Assembly (NCBI GenBank): GCA_009843565.1
Contig: VYDF01000050.1
Location: 1-17,003 of the forward strand
DNA: 17,003 nt
From: Acidimicrobiia bacterium
GTDB taxonomy: Bacteria; Actinomycetota; Acidimicrobiia; Acidimicrobiales; Bin134
Reading direction: 5' to 3'
Position 1 is the first letter of the stretch, and each line of letters begins with the position of its first letter. The notes beneath the pieces are model-generated. The model was not told the DNA's origin and ran no database searches. It was given only the letters and a program-made list of their open reading frames with translations. Shown piece after piece: positions 1 through 6,061 of the stretch. The position numbers and the translations under genes were made by a program.

Positions 1-2
1 CC

Positions 3-731
3 CCAGAACCTCCGCCCCCCACCTGGTCGGGAATGCTGAGCTATCAGGTGCTGGCCACCCACCCCCACGACACCTCGTCGTTCACCCAGGGGCTGCTGTG
101 GTTCGACGGGCTGGTGTATGAGAGCACCGGGCTGCGAGGACAGTCCGTGCTGCGAATAATCGACTTGCCCACCGGGCGGGTGCTCCAAGAAACCGCGGCC
201 GATCCCCAGCACTTCGGCGAGGGATTGGCCCTAGTGGACAATCGCCTCATCTGGCTCACCTGGCGGGCCGGCACCGCGGGGGTGTACCACCGGGACACGC
301 TCGACCAAACCGACAGCTTTGCCTATTCCGGCGAGGGCTGGGGGCTGTGCCACGACGGTGCCCGCCTGGTGATGAGCGACGGCTCGAGCACACTCACCTT
401 CCGCAATCCTGAAACGTTCGAGGTGCTGGGATCGATGCTGGTTGTCGATGCCGACGGCCAGCCGGCGGAGCGGCTCAACGAGCTGGAGTGCATCGGAAAC
501 GACGTGTGGGCCAACGTCTGGCTCACCGACCGCATTGTGGTCATCGATCCGGCCACCGGGGCAGTCATCGCCGAGGCTGACATGGCCGGCATCATCAGCC
601 CCCATCCCGCGTCAGACAACAGCAACGACGTCCTCAACGGCATCGCCTACCGCCCCGATACCGGCACATTCCTCATCACCGGCAAACGCTGGCCCGCCAT
701 CTTCGAGGTGCGGTTTGAATCCCAGCCCTGA
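3..731 (+). CDS. Glutaminyl-peptide cyclotransferase-like protein, 5' end outside the window
   Basis: Family role: beta-propeller glutamine cyclotransferases turn N-terminal glutamine of peptides into pyroglutamate, usually outside the membrane. Seen: the segment after ATG 33 starts LSYQVLATHPHDTSSFTQGL, the family hallmark (THPHD, FTQGL), followed by YESTGLRGQSVLR, LNELECIGNDVWANVW, and a C-terminal NDVLNGIAYRPDTGTFLITGKRWP, so the propeller is complete to its end. The frame stays open from ATG 33 back to the window edge and reads a Pro-rich PEPPPPTW, which looks like the linker behind a signal peptide or lipobox. I therefore treat the gene as truncated at the left rather than starting at 33; an ATG start at 33 remains possible. 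The next gene overlaps its stop by 17 bases. Family is firm; activity is inferred from family. Confidence 0.85.
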   Translation, partial: PEPPPPTWSGMLSYQVLATHPHDTSSFTQGLLWFDGLVYESTGLRGQSVLRIIDLPTGRVLQETAADPQHFGEGLALVDNRLIWLTWRAGTAGVYHRDTLDQTDSFAYSGEGWGLCHDGARLVMSDGSSTLTFRNPETFEVLGSMLVVDADGQPAERLNELECIGNDVWANVWLTDRIVVIDPATGAVIAEADMAGIISPHPASDNSNDVLNGIAYRPDTGTFLITGKRWPAIFEVRFESQP

Positions 732-1437
732 CGCTCCTCTGGTCGCGGGGGTGGACGGGGCCAAAGGAGGCTGGGTGGTGGCGGTCACCACCACCGAACC
801 CGGCTCACCGGTGGCGTTCTCGTTGCGGCCGTCGTTCGCCGACGTGTGGGCCCAGGCCCAAAACCAAGGAGTGGTGGCCGTCGGCGTCGACATGCCCATC
901 GGTCTGCCTGGCCAAGAGCGGCGCCGTTCCGACGTCGAGGCTCGCGAGCTGCTCGGCCCCCGGCGTTCGTCGCTGTTTTGGACTCCACCGCTATGCGCAC
1001 TCAACGCCACCGACCACGCCGAGGCCAACCGGCTATCACGAGTGGAGACCGGCCGGGGCCTGTCCATCCAAGCGTTCCACCTGCTGCCCAAAGTGCGGGA
1101 GGTAAGGGCCGTGCTAACCCCAGAAGACCTCGGACCCCACGCCAAGCCCCAAGCCGCCGAAGTCCACCCCGAGACCAGCTTCGCCGTGCTGGCCGGTCAA
1201 CCCATGGCGGCGTCCAAACGCCAGCCCGACGGACAGGCTGAGCGCCTGGACGCGCTGGCCCCGGAATTCGACAACCTCGACAGGGCACCCCCACTCCTAG
1301 CGGGTGCGACCCTCGATGATCTGCTCGACGCGGCCGCCGCGGCCTGGACGGCCCGGCGCATGGCCGCCGGCACGGCCACAGTTTTGGGAGAGGGCGATAT
1401 CGACCCAACCGGCTTCCCGATGGCCATCTGGGCCTGA
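715..1437 (+). CDS. DUF429 protein, predicted RNase H-fold nuclease
   Basis: A 240-residue protein of the DUF429 family, predicted from fold analysis to have an RNase H-like nuclease core; no in vivo role is settled. Seen: N-terminal VAGVDGAKGGWVVAV, the first acidic strand of this fold; VGVDMPIGLP, the second acidic motif; RRSDVEARELLGPRRSSLFWTPP; and AAEVHPETSFAVLAGQP, the third. The open frame extends to 442, but that part lies inside the previous gene. I chose TTG 715 because GAGGTG lies 4 nt upstream and the conserved domain starts soon after; GTG 751 is the alternative. It overlaps the upstream stop by 17 bases, suggesting translational coupling. It converges on the next gene with 7 bases between stops. 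Confidence 0.85.
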   Translation: MNPSPDAPLVAGVDGAKGGWVVAVTTTEPGSPVAFSLRPSFADVWAQAQNQGVVAVGVDMPIGLPGQERRRSDVEARELLGPRRSSLFWTPPLCALNATDHAEANRLSRVETGRGLSIQAFHLLPKVREVRAVLTPEDLGPHAKPQAAEVHPETSFAVLAGQPMAASKRQPDGQAERLDALAPEFDNLDRAPPLLAGATLDDLLDAAAAAWTARRMAAGTATVLGEGDIDPTGFPMAIWA

Positions 1438-1444
1438 CCCGAAC

Positions 1445-2467
1445 CTACGCCAGTTCTGAATAGCCGGGGGTCTCCAAATGGGGAGTCTTTAGATACACCT
1501 TGGCCTCGGGCGACCCCTGGAATCGGCCATGGCTCCAGCGCACCTCCACATGTCCGTCCACGTGCACCGGGGTGTCGGTGGCCCTCACGATGAGGTCGCC
1601 CCGCCATCGCACCACCGGCTGCACCCTGGCCTCGGGCCACACGTCGAACGACTTGAACGCGAACCGCTGGCGGAAGTCCCACGGGGTGTCCACCCGATAG
1701 CGCACCGGCCGGCGGCGATGATCGGTGCCCAGCACAAAATAGGGAGCAGGCTGAAGCCGCAGCAGACGCCACAGCGCCTCCTCCCGGCGGCTCGCCCGAT
1801 GGCCCAGCGCCGATAGCCACCGCTCGGCGGAGGCCTGCGAAACCGCCACCGAGAACCAATGGGCGGCCTCGGCCAGCGGCTCGGGCCAGCGGCGGGAGAA
1901 GGGCAGCTTCAGCCGCTTGTGCTGATCGGCATTCAGGTCGGTCACCGCCAACGGCAGGTCGTCGAAACCCTCCTCGTGCTCGGCCAAGTAGTGCCGGGCC
2001 GCCTGGTAGAGGGCCTGATATTCCACCGAGGCCACCTCAGCGTACCAATCCCCCGCCGATCCCTGCCTCACCGCCAGCAGCCGCTCGAACAGATGCCCCG
2101 GCGACACGTTGTGCAACAGCCTGGAGCCGTACTTGCAGCTCACCAGATACACATGGTCGATCCGCAGATCAGCCGGGGTCTGCTCATAGGAGGGCGCCTG
2201 ATGGGGCCCCTTCCACTCCACCCGCCTCGGCACCCGACCCCGCAGCCCGTCTTCAGCCTCGGCAAACGCCACCCCATTGGCCCAGGCCTCCTCAAACTGC
2301 ACCCTGTGCTTGCCGTCGTCCCGAGCCGCGATCAGCTTGCGATAGTGGTCATCTCCCACCCCGATCATTGCTGCGGGACGCATTGCCAGAGCCTCATCCA
2401 CCGACGCCAAGCCCAGCATCCCCAGTCCGGTGACGATCTCGGTCACCTCGGTGCGAAGCGTGGCCAT
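1445..2467 (-). CDS. Conserved-looking protein of unknown function
   Basis: I do not recognise a named family. From ATG 2467 it is 340 residues, soluble, with no signal peptide or membrane segment. The middle carries VEWKGPHQAP followed by PADLRIDHVYLVSCKYGSRLLHNVSP. An acidic residue, a strand and then SxK resembles the core of PD-(D/E)xK nucleases; this is only a pattern and the fold is unproven. The C-terminal third is Trp- and Arg-rich, with VRWRGDLIVRATDTPVHVDGHVEVRW, suggesting a beta-rich domain. The frame is open to a TTG at 2533 (362 residues). I prefer ATG 2467, preceded by GATGGGG. It runs opposite to DUF429 and carD, so it is probably a single-gene unit. Base composition matches the GC-rich flank. 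Confidence 0.65.
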   Translation of the reverse strand: MATLRTEVTEIVTGLGMLGLASVDEALAMRPAAMIGVGDDHYRKLIAARDDGKHRVQFEEAWANGVAFAEAEDGLRGRVPRRVEWKGPHQAPSYEQTPADLRIDHVYLVSCKYGSRLLHNVSPGHLFERLLAVRQGSAGDWYAEVASVEYQALYQAARHYLAEHEEGFDDLPLAVTDLNADQHKRLKLPFSRRWPEPLAEAAHWFSVAVSQASAERWLSALGHRASRREEALWRLLRLQPAPYFVLGTDHRRRPVRYRVDTPWDFRQRFAFKSFDVWPEARVQPVVRWRGDLIVRATDTPVHVDGHVEVRWSHGRFQGSPEAKVYLKTPHLETPGYSELA

Positions 2468-2596
2468 CGCCCCATCTTGGTCGCTCAACCGCCGCGGTGC
2501 ATGGAGCTGAGGCGGAAAGCGCCTGATGGCCAAGATGCGAAACCGCGCCCGATAGTGGCATCCTTAGTGGGTTCCCCTGAGCACCCTCGGAGTGAG

Positions 2597-3076
2597 ATGA
2601 CGTTCAAAAAAGGTGACAAGGTCGTTTATCCCCACCACGGGGCGGCAACCGTGGTCAAAAAGGAGATGAAGGAGGCCTTCGGGGAGAAGACTGAGTACCT
2701 GGTGCTGCGCATGGCGCACGGCGAGATGGTGCTCTCGGTGCCGGTGGACAAGGCCGAGGAAGTGGGGATGCGCTGGCCCATCTCCACCGAGGACGTGGAA
2801 GACCTGTTCGAGGTGCTCCGCAAACGCGACGTGCGCGAGCCCGCCAATTGGAGCCGCCGGTTCAAGAACCACCAGGAGAAGCTCAAGTCGGGCGACGTCT
2901 ACCAAGTAGCCGAGGTGGTGCGGAACCTGGCCCTGCGAGACCAGAACAAGGGACTGTCGGCCGGCGAGAAGAGCCTTTTCACCAAGGCCCGCAACGTGCT
3001 GGTGTCGGAGTTGAGCTTCTCGCTCAATGTCTCCGAAGAAGAGGCCCTCGACCGAGTCGAACAAGCCCTGTCCTGA
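2597..3076 (+). CDS. carD: CarD family RNA polymerase-binding transcription regulator
   Basis: CarD binds the RNA polymerase beta subunit and stabilises the open promoter complex, notably at rRNA promoters; it is essential in mycobacteria. Seen: the N-terminal RNAP-interaction domain MTFKKGDKVVYPHHGAATV, then EYLVLRMAHGEMVLSVPVDKAEEVGMR. A C-terminal helical DNA-binding domain follows with EPANWSRRFKNHQEKLKSGD, where Trp85 matches the Trp that wedges the upstream edge of the -10 element, and EVVRNLALRDQNKGLSAGEK. The 159-residue length fits the family (about 160). ATG 2597 is preceded by GGAG with 4 nt between; the longer open frame reaching back to 1859 is antisense to the preceding gene and is not real. 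A tRNA gene follows 66 bases later. Confidence 0.95.
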   Translation: MTFKKGDKVVYPHHGAATVVKKEMKEAFGEKTEYLVLRMAHGEMVLSVPVDKAEEVGMRWPISTEDVEDLFEVLRKRDVREPANWSRRFKNHQEKLKSGDVYQVAEVVRNLALRDQNKGLSAGEKSLFTKARNVLVSELSFSLNVSEEEALDRVEQALS

Positions 3077-3142
3077 TCCCGCCGGGCGGAAAAACCAGTT
3101 GCTCTCCGGCACCAGGCCGACGAGTACGCTTACCCCCAACAA

Positions 3143-3217
3143 CGGGCTGTGGCGCAGCTTGGTCAGCGCACCTGCTTTGGGAGCAGGGGGTCGCCGGTTC
3201 AAATCCGGCCAGCCCGA
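3143..3217 (+). tRNA. tRNA-Pro (anticodon TGG)
   Basis: The cloverleaf folds completely by hand. The acceptor stem CGGGCTG (3143-3149) pairs with CAGCCCG (3210-3216), with discriminator A3217. The anticodon stem CCTGC (3171-3175) pairs with GCAGG (3183-3187) around loop TTTGGGA, giving anticodon TGG at 3178-3180. The T stem GCCGG (3193-3197) pairs with CCGGC (3205-3209) around TTCAAAT. The D-arm region reads GGCGCAGCTTGGTCAGCGC. The 3' CCA is not encoded (the DNA reads CCCCA after A3217). A possible -10 box TACGCT lies at 3125-3130. The gene sits at the left edge of the less GC-rich block, a common position for integration. Confidence 0.97.
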
Positions 3218-3337
3218 CCCCACCGAGGCGAAAGCCGCTTTTCCGGCGAGTCAGTAATTCCAACTGTCATATCCCCCCGCTAAGATGGCGATAGGCCATA
3301 CGACGCTTTGGGTCACCGAGGTGCATTGGTCCAACCC

Positions 3338-3366
3338 ACTGGGACCCGCAGGTTGCGGGTCCCAGT
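3338..3366. terminator. Perfect 13-bp inverted repeat with a 3-base loop, possible terminator
   Basis: ACTGGGACCCGCA (3338-3350) is followed by GGT and then by its exact reverse complement (3354-3366). Neither strand has a T-run directly after the stem, so a classic intrinsic terminator is not shown. The position, between a plus-strand tRNA and a minus-strand gene that converge, suits a bidirectional terminator. A recombination site or a small mobile-repeat copy are alternatives. Confidence 0.4.
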
Positions 3367-3422
3367 CGCGTAGACTCGCCTGCTTCCCGGCCTACTAACT
3401 GGGCCACCTAGCTCGCCACGTA

Positions 3423-3448
3423 ACGACGCGGGGGTGGACCCACGTCGT
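3423..3448 (-). terminator. Imperfect hairpin just after the dapA-like gene
   Basis: ACGACG (3423-3428) pairs with CGTCGT (3443-3448), and inside it GGGT (3432-3435) faces ACCC (3438-3441) across a very tight 2-base loop, so the inner stem would open by a pair or two. It lies 20 bases beyond the stop codon on the minus strand. There is no T-run after it. A weak terminator is possible but not established. Confidence 0.3.
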
Positions 3449-3467
3449 GTACAACCGTCCAATGGCT

Positions 3468-4322
3468 CTAGCAGATGGACTCCAAGGGCGGTCGCACCCG
3501 GCGCCAACCTTCGTGCCCGTAGCGGAGTGCCAGATTCGCCTTTATGACCGGGATGAGAGGTCCAGAATCTTCGAATGCTGCTCTCGTCGCAGCTAAGCCT
3601 CTCTGCTTGTCGTCGGCGTCTGGACATTCTGGGTTGTTGGCCAAATCTACGATCGCACGGGCATTGACATTTGCCGTTGCGCTGATGCAACCGCGACCTC
3701 CTGCCGCCAGTGCCCGCAAGAGGAACCGCTCGGATCCCACATAGACATCAAGTTCTCTCTCTTCCGCCTCTTGCAGCAGTGCCTGAGTCGTTGCCCAGTC
3801 CCCCGAGCTGTCCTTCAAACCTGCTATTGCAGTCGGGTACCGGTCAGCGAGCTGGCCGACGACGTCGATTGAAATCGACACTCCCGTCAGGCTCGGAATG
3901 TTGTAGAGGCAAATGCGAAGGCGTTCGTCTGCAACACGCTCGATTACTTCGCTGAAGTACGCAACGATCCCGACAGTCGTCTGGTTCTTGAAGAAGAAGG
4001 ACGGAAGCACGAGCACACCTGGGCAGCCTGCCTGCACGGCCTGCTTCGTCAAGACAACCGTCTCGGGAATTGAGCAGGTGCCCGTTCCAACCATCAGTAG
4101 TTCGGTCGGAATCCCATGTGCGAGCACGGCCTCCAAGAGCCCTGAGCGCTCATTGAGCGCTAGCGAGTTGGCTTCGGAGTTCGTCCCAAACAAGGTGAGT
4201 CCTGCACCGGACTGAACGAGTTGGTCGCAGTGAGCCAAGAATCGAGGAGTGTCGATTTCGAGGTCTGGTGAGAAGGGGGTGACGACAGGCGCAAGAACCC
4301 GCGGGAGCTGTGGATCGTTCAT
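3468..4322 (-). CDS. DapA-family aldolase/dehydratase (TIM barrel, Schiff-base lysine)
   Basis: The DapA/N-acetylneuraminate lyase family cleaves, condenses or dehydrates 2-oxo acids through a lysine Schiff base. Seen in this 284-residue protein: N-terminal RVLAPVVTPFSPDLEID; the carboxylate-binding loop GTNSEA (46-51) where true dihydrodipicolinate synthases have GTTGES; LYNIPS with catalytic-type Tyr140; and AGLKDSSGD with the Schiff-base Lys170. The altered loop argues against lysine biosynthesis and for a catabolic 2-oxo acid. The frame is open to 4409, but that extension would run through the palindromes and promoter, so I place the start at ATG 4322, about 35 nt after the predicted transcription start. 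It is divergent from the ABC/catabolic operon and is probably controlled by the same operator. Exact substrate unknown. Confidence 0.85.
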   Translation of the reverse strand: MNDPQLPRVLAPVVTPFSPDLEIDTPRFLAHCDQLVQSGAGLTLFGTNSEANSLALNERSGLLEAVLAHGIPTELLMVGTGTCSIPETVVLTKQAVQAGCPGVLVLPSFFFKNQTTVGIVAYFSEVIERVADERLRICLYNIPSLTGVSISIDVVGQLADRYPTAIAGLKDSSGDWATTQALLQEAEERELDVYVGSERFLLRALAAGGRGCISATANVNARAIVDLANNPECPDADDKQRGLAATRAAFEDSGPLIPVIKANLALRYGHEGWRRVRPPLESIC

Positions 4323-4362
4323 TTGTACTTTCGAACGGTCTGCTGGAAGTGCTGGGTGATGG

Positions 4363-4405
4363 GACGCTACGTCAATTGACGGTTGACAGTCAACTATCCT
4401 AGAGT
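4363..4405. promoter_or_regulatory. Divergent promoter region with operator palindromes GTCAATTGAC and GTTGACAGTCAAC
   Basis: Two touching palindromes are seen: GTCAATTGAC (4371-4380) and GTTGACAGTCAAC (4382-4394), which put four TTGAC/GTCAA half-sites in 24 bases. Minus-strand promoter for dapA-like: TTGACT (4388-4393), an 18-base spacer, then TAGCGT (4364-4369). Plus-strand promoter for the ABC operon: TTGACG (4376-4381), an 18-base spacer, then TAGAGT (4400-4405). The 13-bp site covers the minus-strand -35 and lies in the plus-strand spacer, a good place for a repressor acting both ways. The 13-mer recurs at 12459 and 13822. Boxes are assigned by eye. Confidence 0.65.
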
Positions 4406-4438
4406 CCACTAGAATTGCCCTGTGCTGGAGGAAGCGGA

Positions 4439-5239
4439 GTGGGATCCGGGGAGTTGCGGGACAACCAAGACACAGATACCGCGATCGAAGTCGCGCACGC
4501 CACTGTCCGCTTTGCCACAGACCAAGGTGACATCACTGCCCTCAAGGATGTATCGGTAGAAATCGGAGTTGGCCAGTTCGTAACGATTATCGGACCTTCT
4601 GGCTGCGGGAAGTCCACGCTTCTCCGATTGATTGCTGATCTCCTCGAACCAGTTTCGGGGAGTGTGTCAGTCTTTGGCGCTCCTCCCAGTCAGGCCCGTC
4701 GAGCGCGCCAACTCGGGTTTGTGTTCCAAGATGCCGCGCTACTCCCATGGAGGACGGCAATCAAAAACGTCGAACTCCCGCTGGAGGTGGGCGGCAGAAC
4801 AAGCCGAGACAGGCCAACTAGGGATCCAGCCGAGCTGTTGGACCTAGTGGGTCTCGCTGGCCGCCACCAGGCGTACCCTCAAGAACTGTCAGGCGGAATG
4901 CGCCAACGAGTATCCATCGCTCGGGCTTTGGTGACTCAACCTCAGGTTCTGCTCATGGACGAACCATTTGGCGCCCTCGACGCCATCACTCGTAATCGAC
5001 TAAACGTCGAACTCCTCAACATTTGGGCAGAAATCGGAACGACCATCGTCTTCGTAACCCACAGCATCGACGAGGCCGTGTTTCTCGGGCAGCGAGTCAT
5101 CGTCATGTCCACAAATCCGGGCAGCGTGCACACCGAGATCGATGTGCCGATCGAATACCCCCGCGCACCAGACCTCCGCGAGGAACCGGGATTTGTGGCA
5201 ATCGCAGCGCAAGTAAGGAAAGGGTTGGAAACCGCATGA
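4439..5239 (+). CDS. ABC transporter ATP-binding protein (nitrate/taurine/NMT1-type importer)
   Basis: Cytoplasmic ATPase of an importer in the NrtD/SsuB/TauB-like group. Seen with start at GTG 4439 (266 residues): Walker A GPSGCGKST (52-60), Q-loop Gln97 in FVFQDAALLPW, signature ELSGGMRQR (149-157), Walker B LLMDEP (171-176) with catalytic Glu175, D-loop GALD, and switch His208 in VFVTHSIDEA. FQDAALLPW and the VTHSIDEAVFLGQRVIVM stretch are typical of this group. All catalytic residues are present. GTG 4439 is chosen over the in-frame TTG 4415 because GGAGG (4427-4431) sits 7 nt before it and TTG 4415 would precede that site. It overlaps the permease by ATGA and is the first gene of the long plus-strand operon; its binding protein is encoded at the far end of the cluster. 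Confidence 0.93.
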   Translation: MGSGELRDNQDTDTAIEVAHATVRFATDQGDITALKDVSVEIGVGQFVTIIGPSGCGKSTLLRLIADLLEPVSGSVSVFGAPPSQARRARQLGFVFQDAALLPWRTAIKNVELPLEVGGRTSRDRPTRDPAELLDLVGLAGRHQAYPQELSGGMRQRVSIARALVTQPQVLLMDEPFGALDAITRNRLNVELLNIWAEIGTTIVFVTHSIDEAVFLGQRVIVMSTNPGSVHTEIDVPIEYPRAPDLREEPGFVAIAAQVRKGLETA

Positions 5240-6048
5240 AACCTGTGACGACCCTTAGCGAAACCGGACCGCCGCGTCGACCGCCGCGCAAACCCTGGCA
5301 CAACTATCTGCGAACAGCCTTCTGGGTGATTCTCGGCTTCGTCATCACTATTGCGGCCTGGCAAGCAATCATCACGATCCGAGATGTCCCGAACTATGTC
5401 GTACCGCCACCCGGCGACGTTTGGGAGTCGCTGAACAATGACTTTGACACTCTCTGGCGGAACACGAAGCCAACCGCGATAGAGAGTATCGGCGGTTTCT
5501 TGATTGGGTCTGGCGGCGCCATCGTCTTGGCGATCGTGTTCGTCCACAGCCGCATTCTGCGACGCATGTTTCTCCCAGTGGTGATCGTGATTCGCACGAT
5601 TCCCGTTGTTGCAATAGCGCCAGTCCTCGTATTGATGCTCGGCAATGGGCTGGCCCCAAAGCTGGTCATAGCCGCCCTAATCTCATTCTTCCCCACTCTG
5701 GTGAACATGGTGGAAGGGCTGGAGTCCGTCAACTCGCAGTCTCTAGAGCTATTCCGAGTTCTCTCCGCGAACAGGTGGGAAGTCTTCTGGAAGTTGCGCA
5801 TCTACAAATCGCTCCCCTTCTTGTTTGCATCGCTGAAGATCGCATCAACGGCATCAGTGATCGGGGCCGTTGTTGCCGAATGGATTGGATCGGACAAAGG
5901 ACTGGGAGCCCTCATCATCCTCTCAACATTCAACTTCCGAACTTCTCTGCTTTACGCAACCATGGTCTTCGCCTCAATCCTTGCCCTCGTTCTCTTTGCC
6001 TCCGTTGCTTTGCTCGAACGCCTCGTCGTTCGCTGGCAGCCCGAGTGA
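5236..6048 (+). CDS. ABC transporter permease (SsuC/TauC/NrtB type)
   Basis: Inner-membrane half-transporter, 270 residues, expected to act as a homodimer with the preceding ATPase. Seen: a basic, Pro-rich N-terminus; a first membrane helix around 29-48; YVVPPPGDVWESL, the periplasmic entry motif of this family; helices around 85-103, 112-135 and 143-160; then the cytoplasmic EAA loop ELFRVLSANRWEVFWKLRIY with KSLPFLFASL (about 171-200), where the usual EAA and Gly are replaced by ELF and Asn; and two last helices at the C-terminus. The ATG at 5236 overlaps the ATPase stop as ATGA. The substrate cannot be read from the permease. An aldehyde dehydrogenase follows after 13 bases, so transport and catabolism share one transcript. 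Confidence 0.92.
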   Translation: MKPVTTLSETGPPRRPPRKPWHNYLRTAFWVILGFVITIAAWQAIITIRDVPNYVVPPPGDVWESLNNDFDTLWRNTKPTAIESIGGFLIGSGGAIVLAIVFVHSRILRRMFLPVVIVIRTIPVVAIAPVLVLMLGNGLAPKLVIAALISFFPTLVNMVEGLESVNSQSLELFRVLSANRWEVFWKLRIYKSLPFLFASLKIASTASVIGAVVAEWIGSDKGLGALIILSTFNFRTSLLYATMVFASILALVLFASVALLERLVVRWQPE

Positions 6049-6061
6049 GGCCGGAGGACGA

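Larger units (their letters stand above)
3218..3467. other. Intergenic gap between tRNA-Pro and the dapA-like gene
   Basis: About 250 bases with no credible gene, between two converging units. It holds a perfect hairpin (3338-3366), an imperfect hairpin (3423-3448) and, right after the tRNA, a short GCCG/CGGC stem with a T-rich loop (3234-3247) that might help end tRNA transcription. The left boundary of the inserted-looking block must lie somewhere here. I see no integrase, transposase remnant or repeat of the tRNA 3' end. Confidence 0.5.

Noticed and set aside
1859..2596. Long plus-strand extension ahead of carD
   Set aside because: It is antisense to the gene at 1445-2467. CarD homology starts exactly at ATG 2597, which has its own Shine-Dalgarno site.
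2564..3263. Minus-strand frames through the tRNA region with GWPDLNRRPPAPKAG and LAGFEPATPCSQSR peptides
   Set aside because: These peptides are the well-known false translations of the reverse strand of tRNA genes; here they cover tRNA-Pro and carD, both firmly identified on the plus strand.
3468..4322. Housekeeping dihydrodipicolinate synthase (lysine biosynthesis)
   Set aside because: The GTTGES loop is changed to GTNSEA, and the gene shares an operator with a catabolic operon and no lysine genes.
4321..4409. Longer start for the dapA-like gene at 4409
   Set aside because: The extra 29 codons run through the promoter boxes and both palindromes, and DapA homology begins just after ATG 4322.
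5870..6061. Upstream extension of the aldehyde dehydrogenase frame
   Set aside because: It lies inside the permease gene in another frame. The family N-terminus (YIGGEW) and a strong GGAGGA both support ATG 6062.
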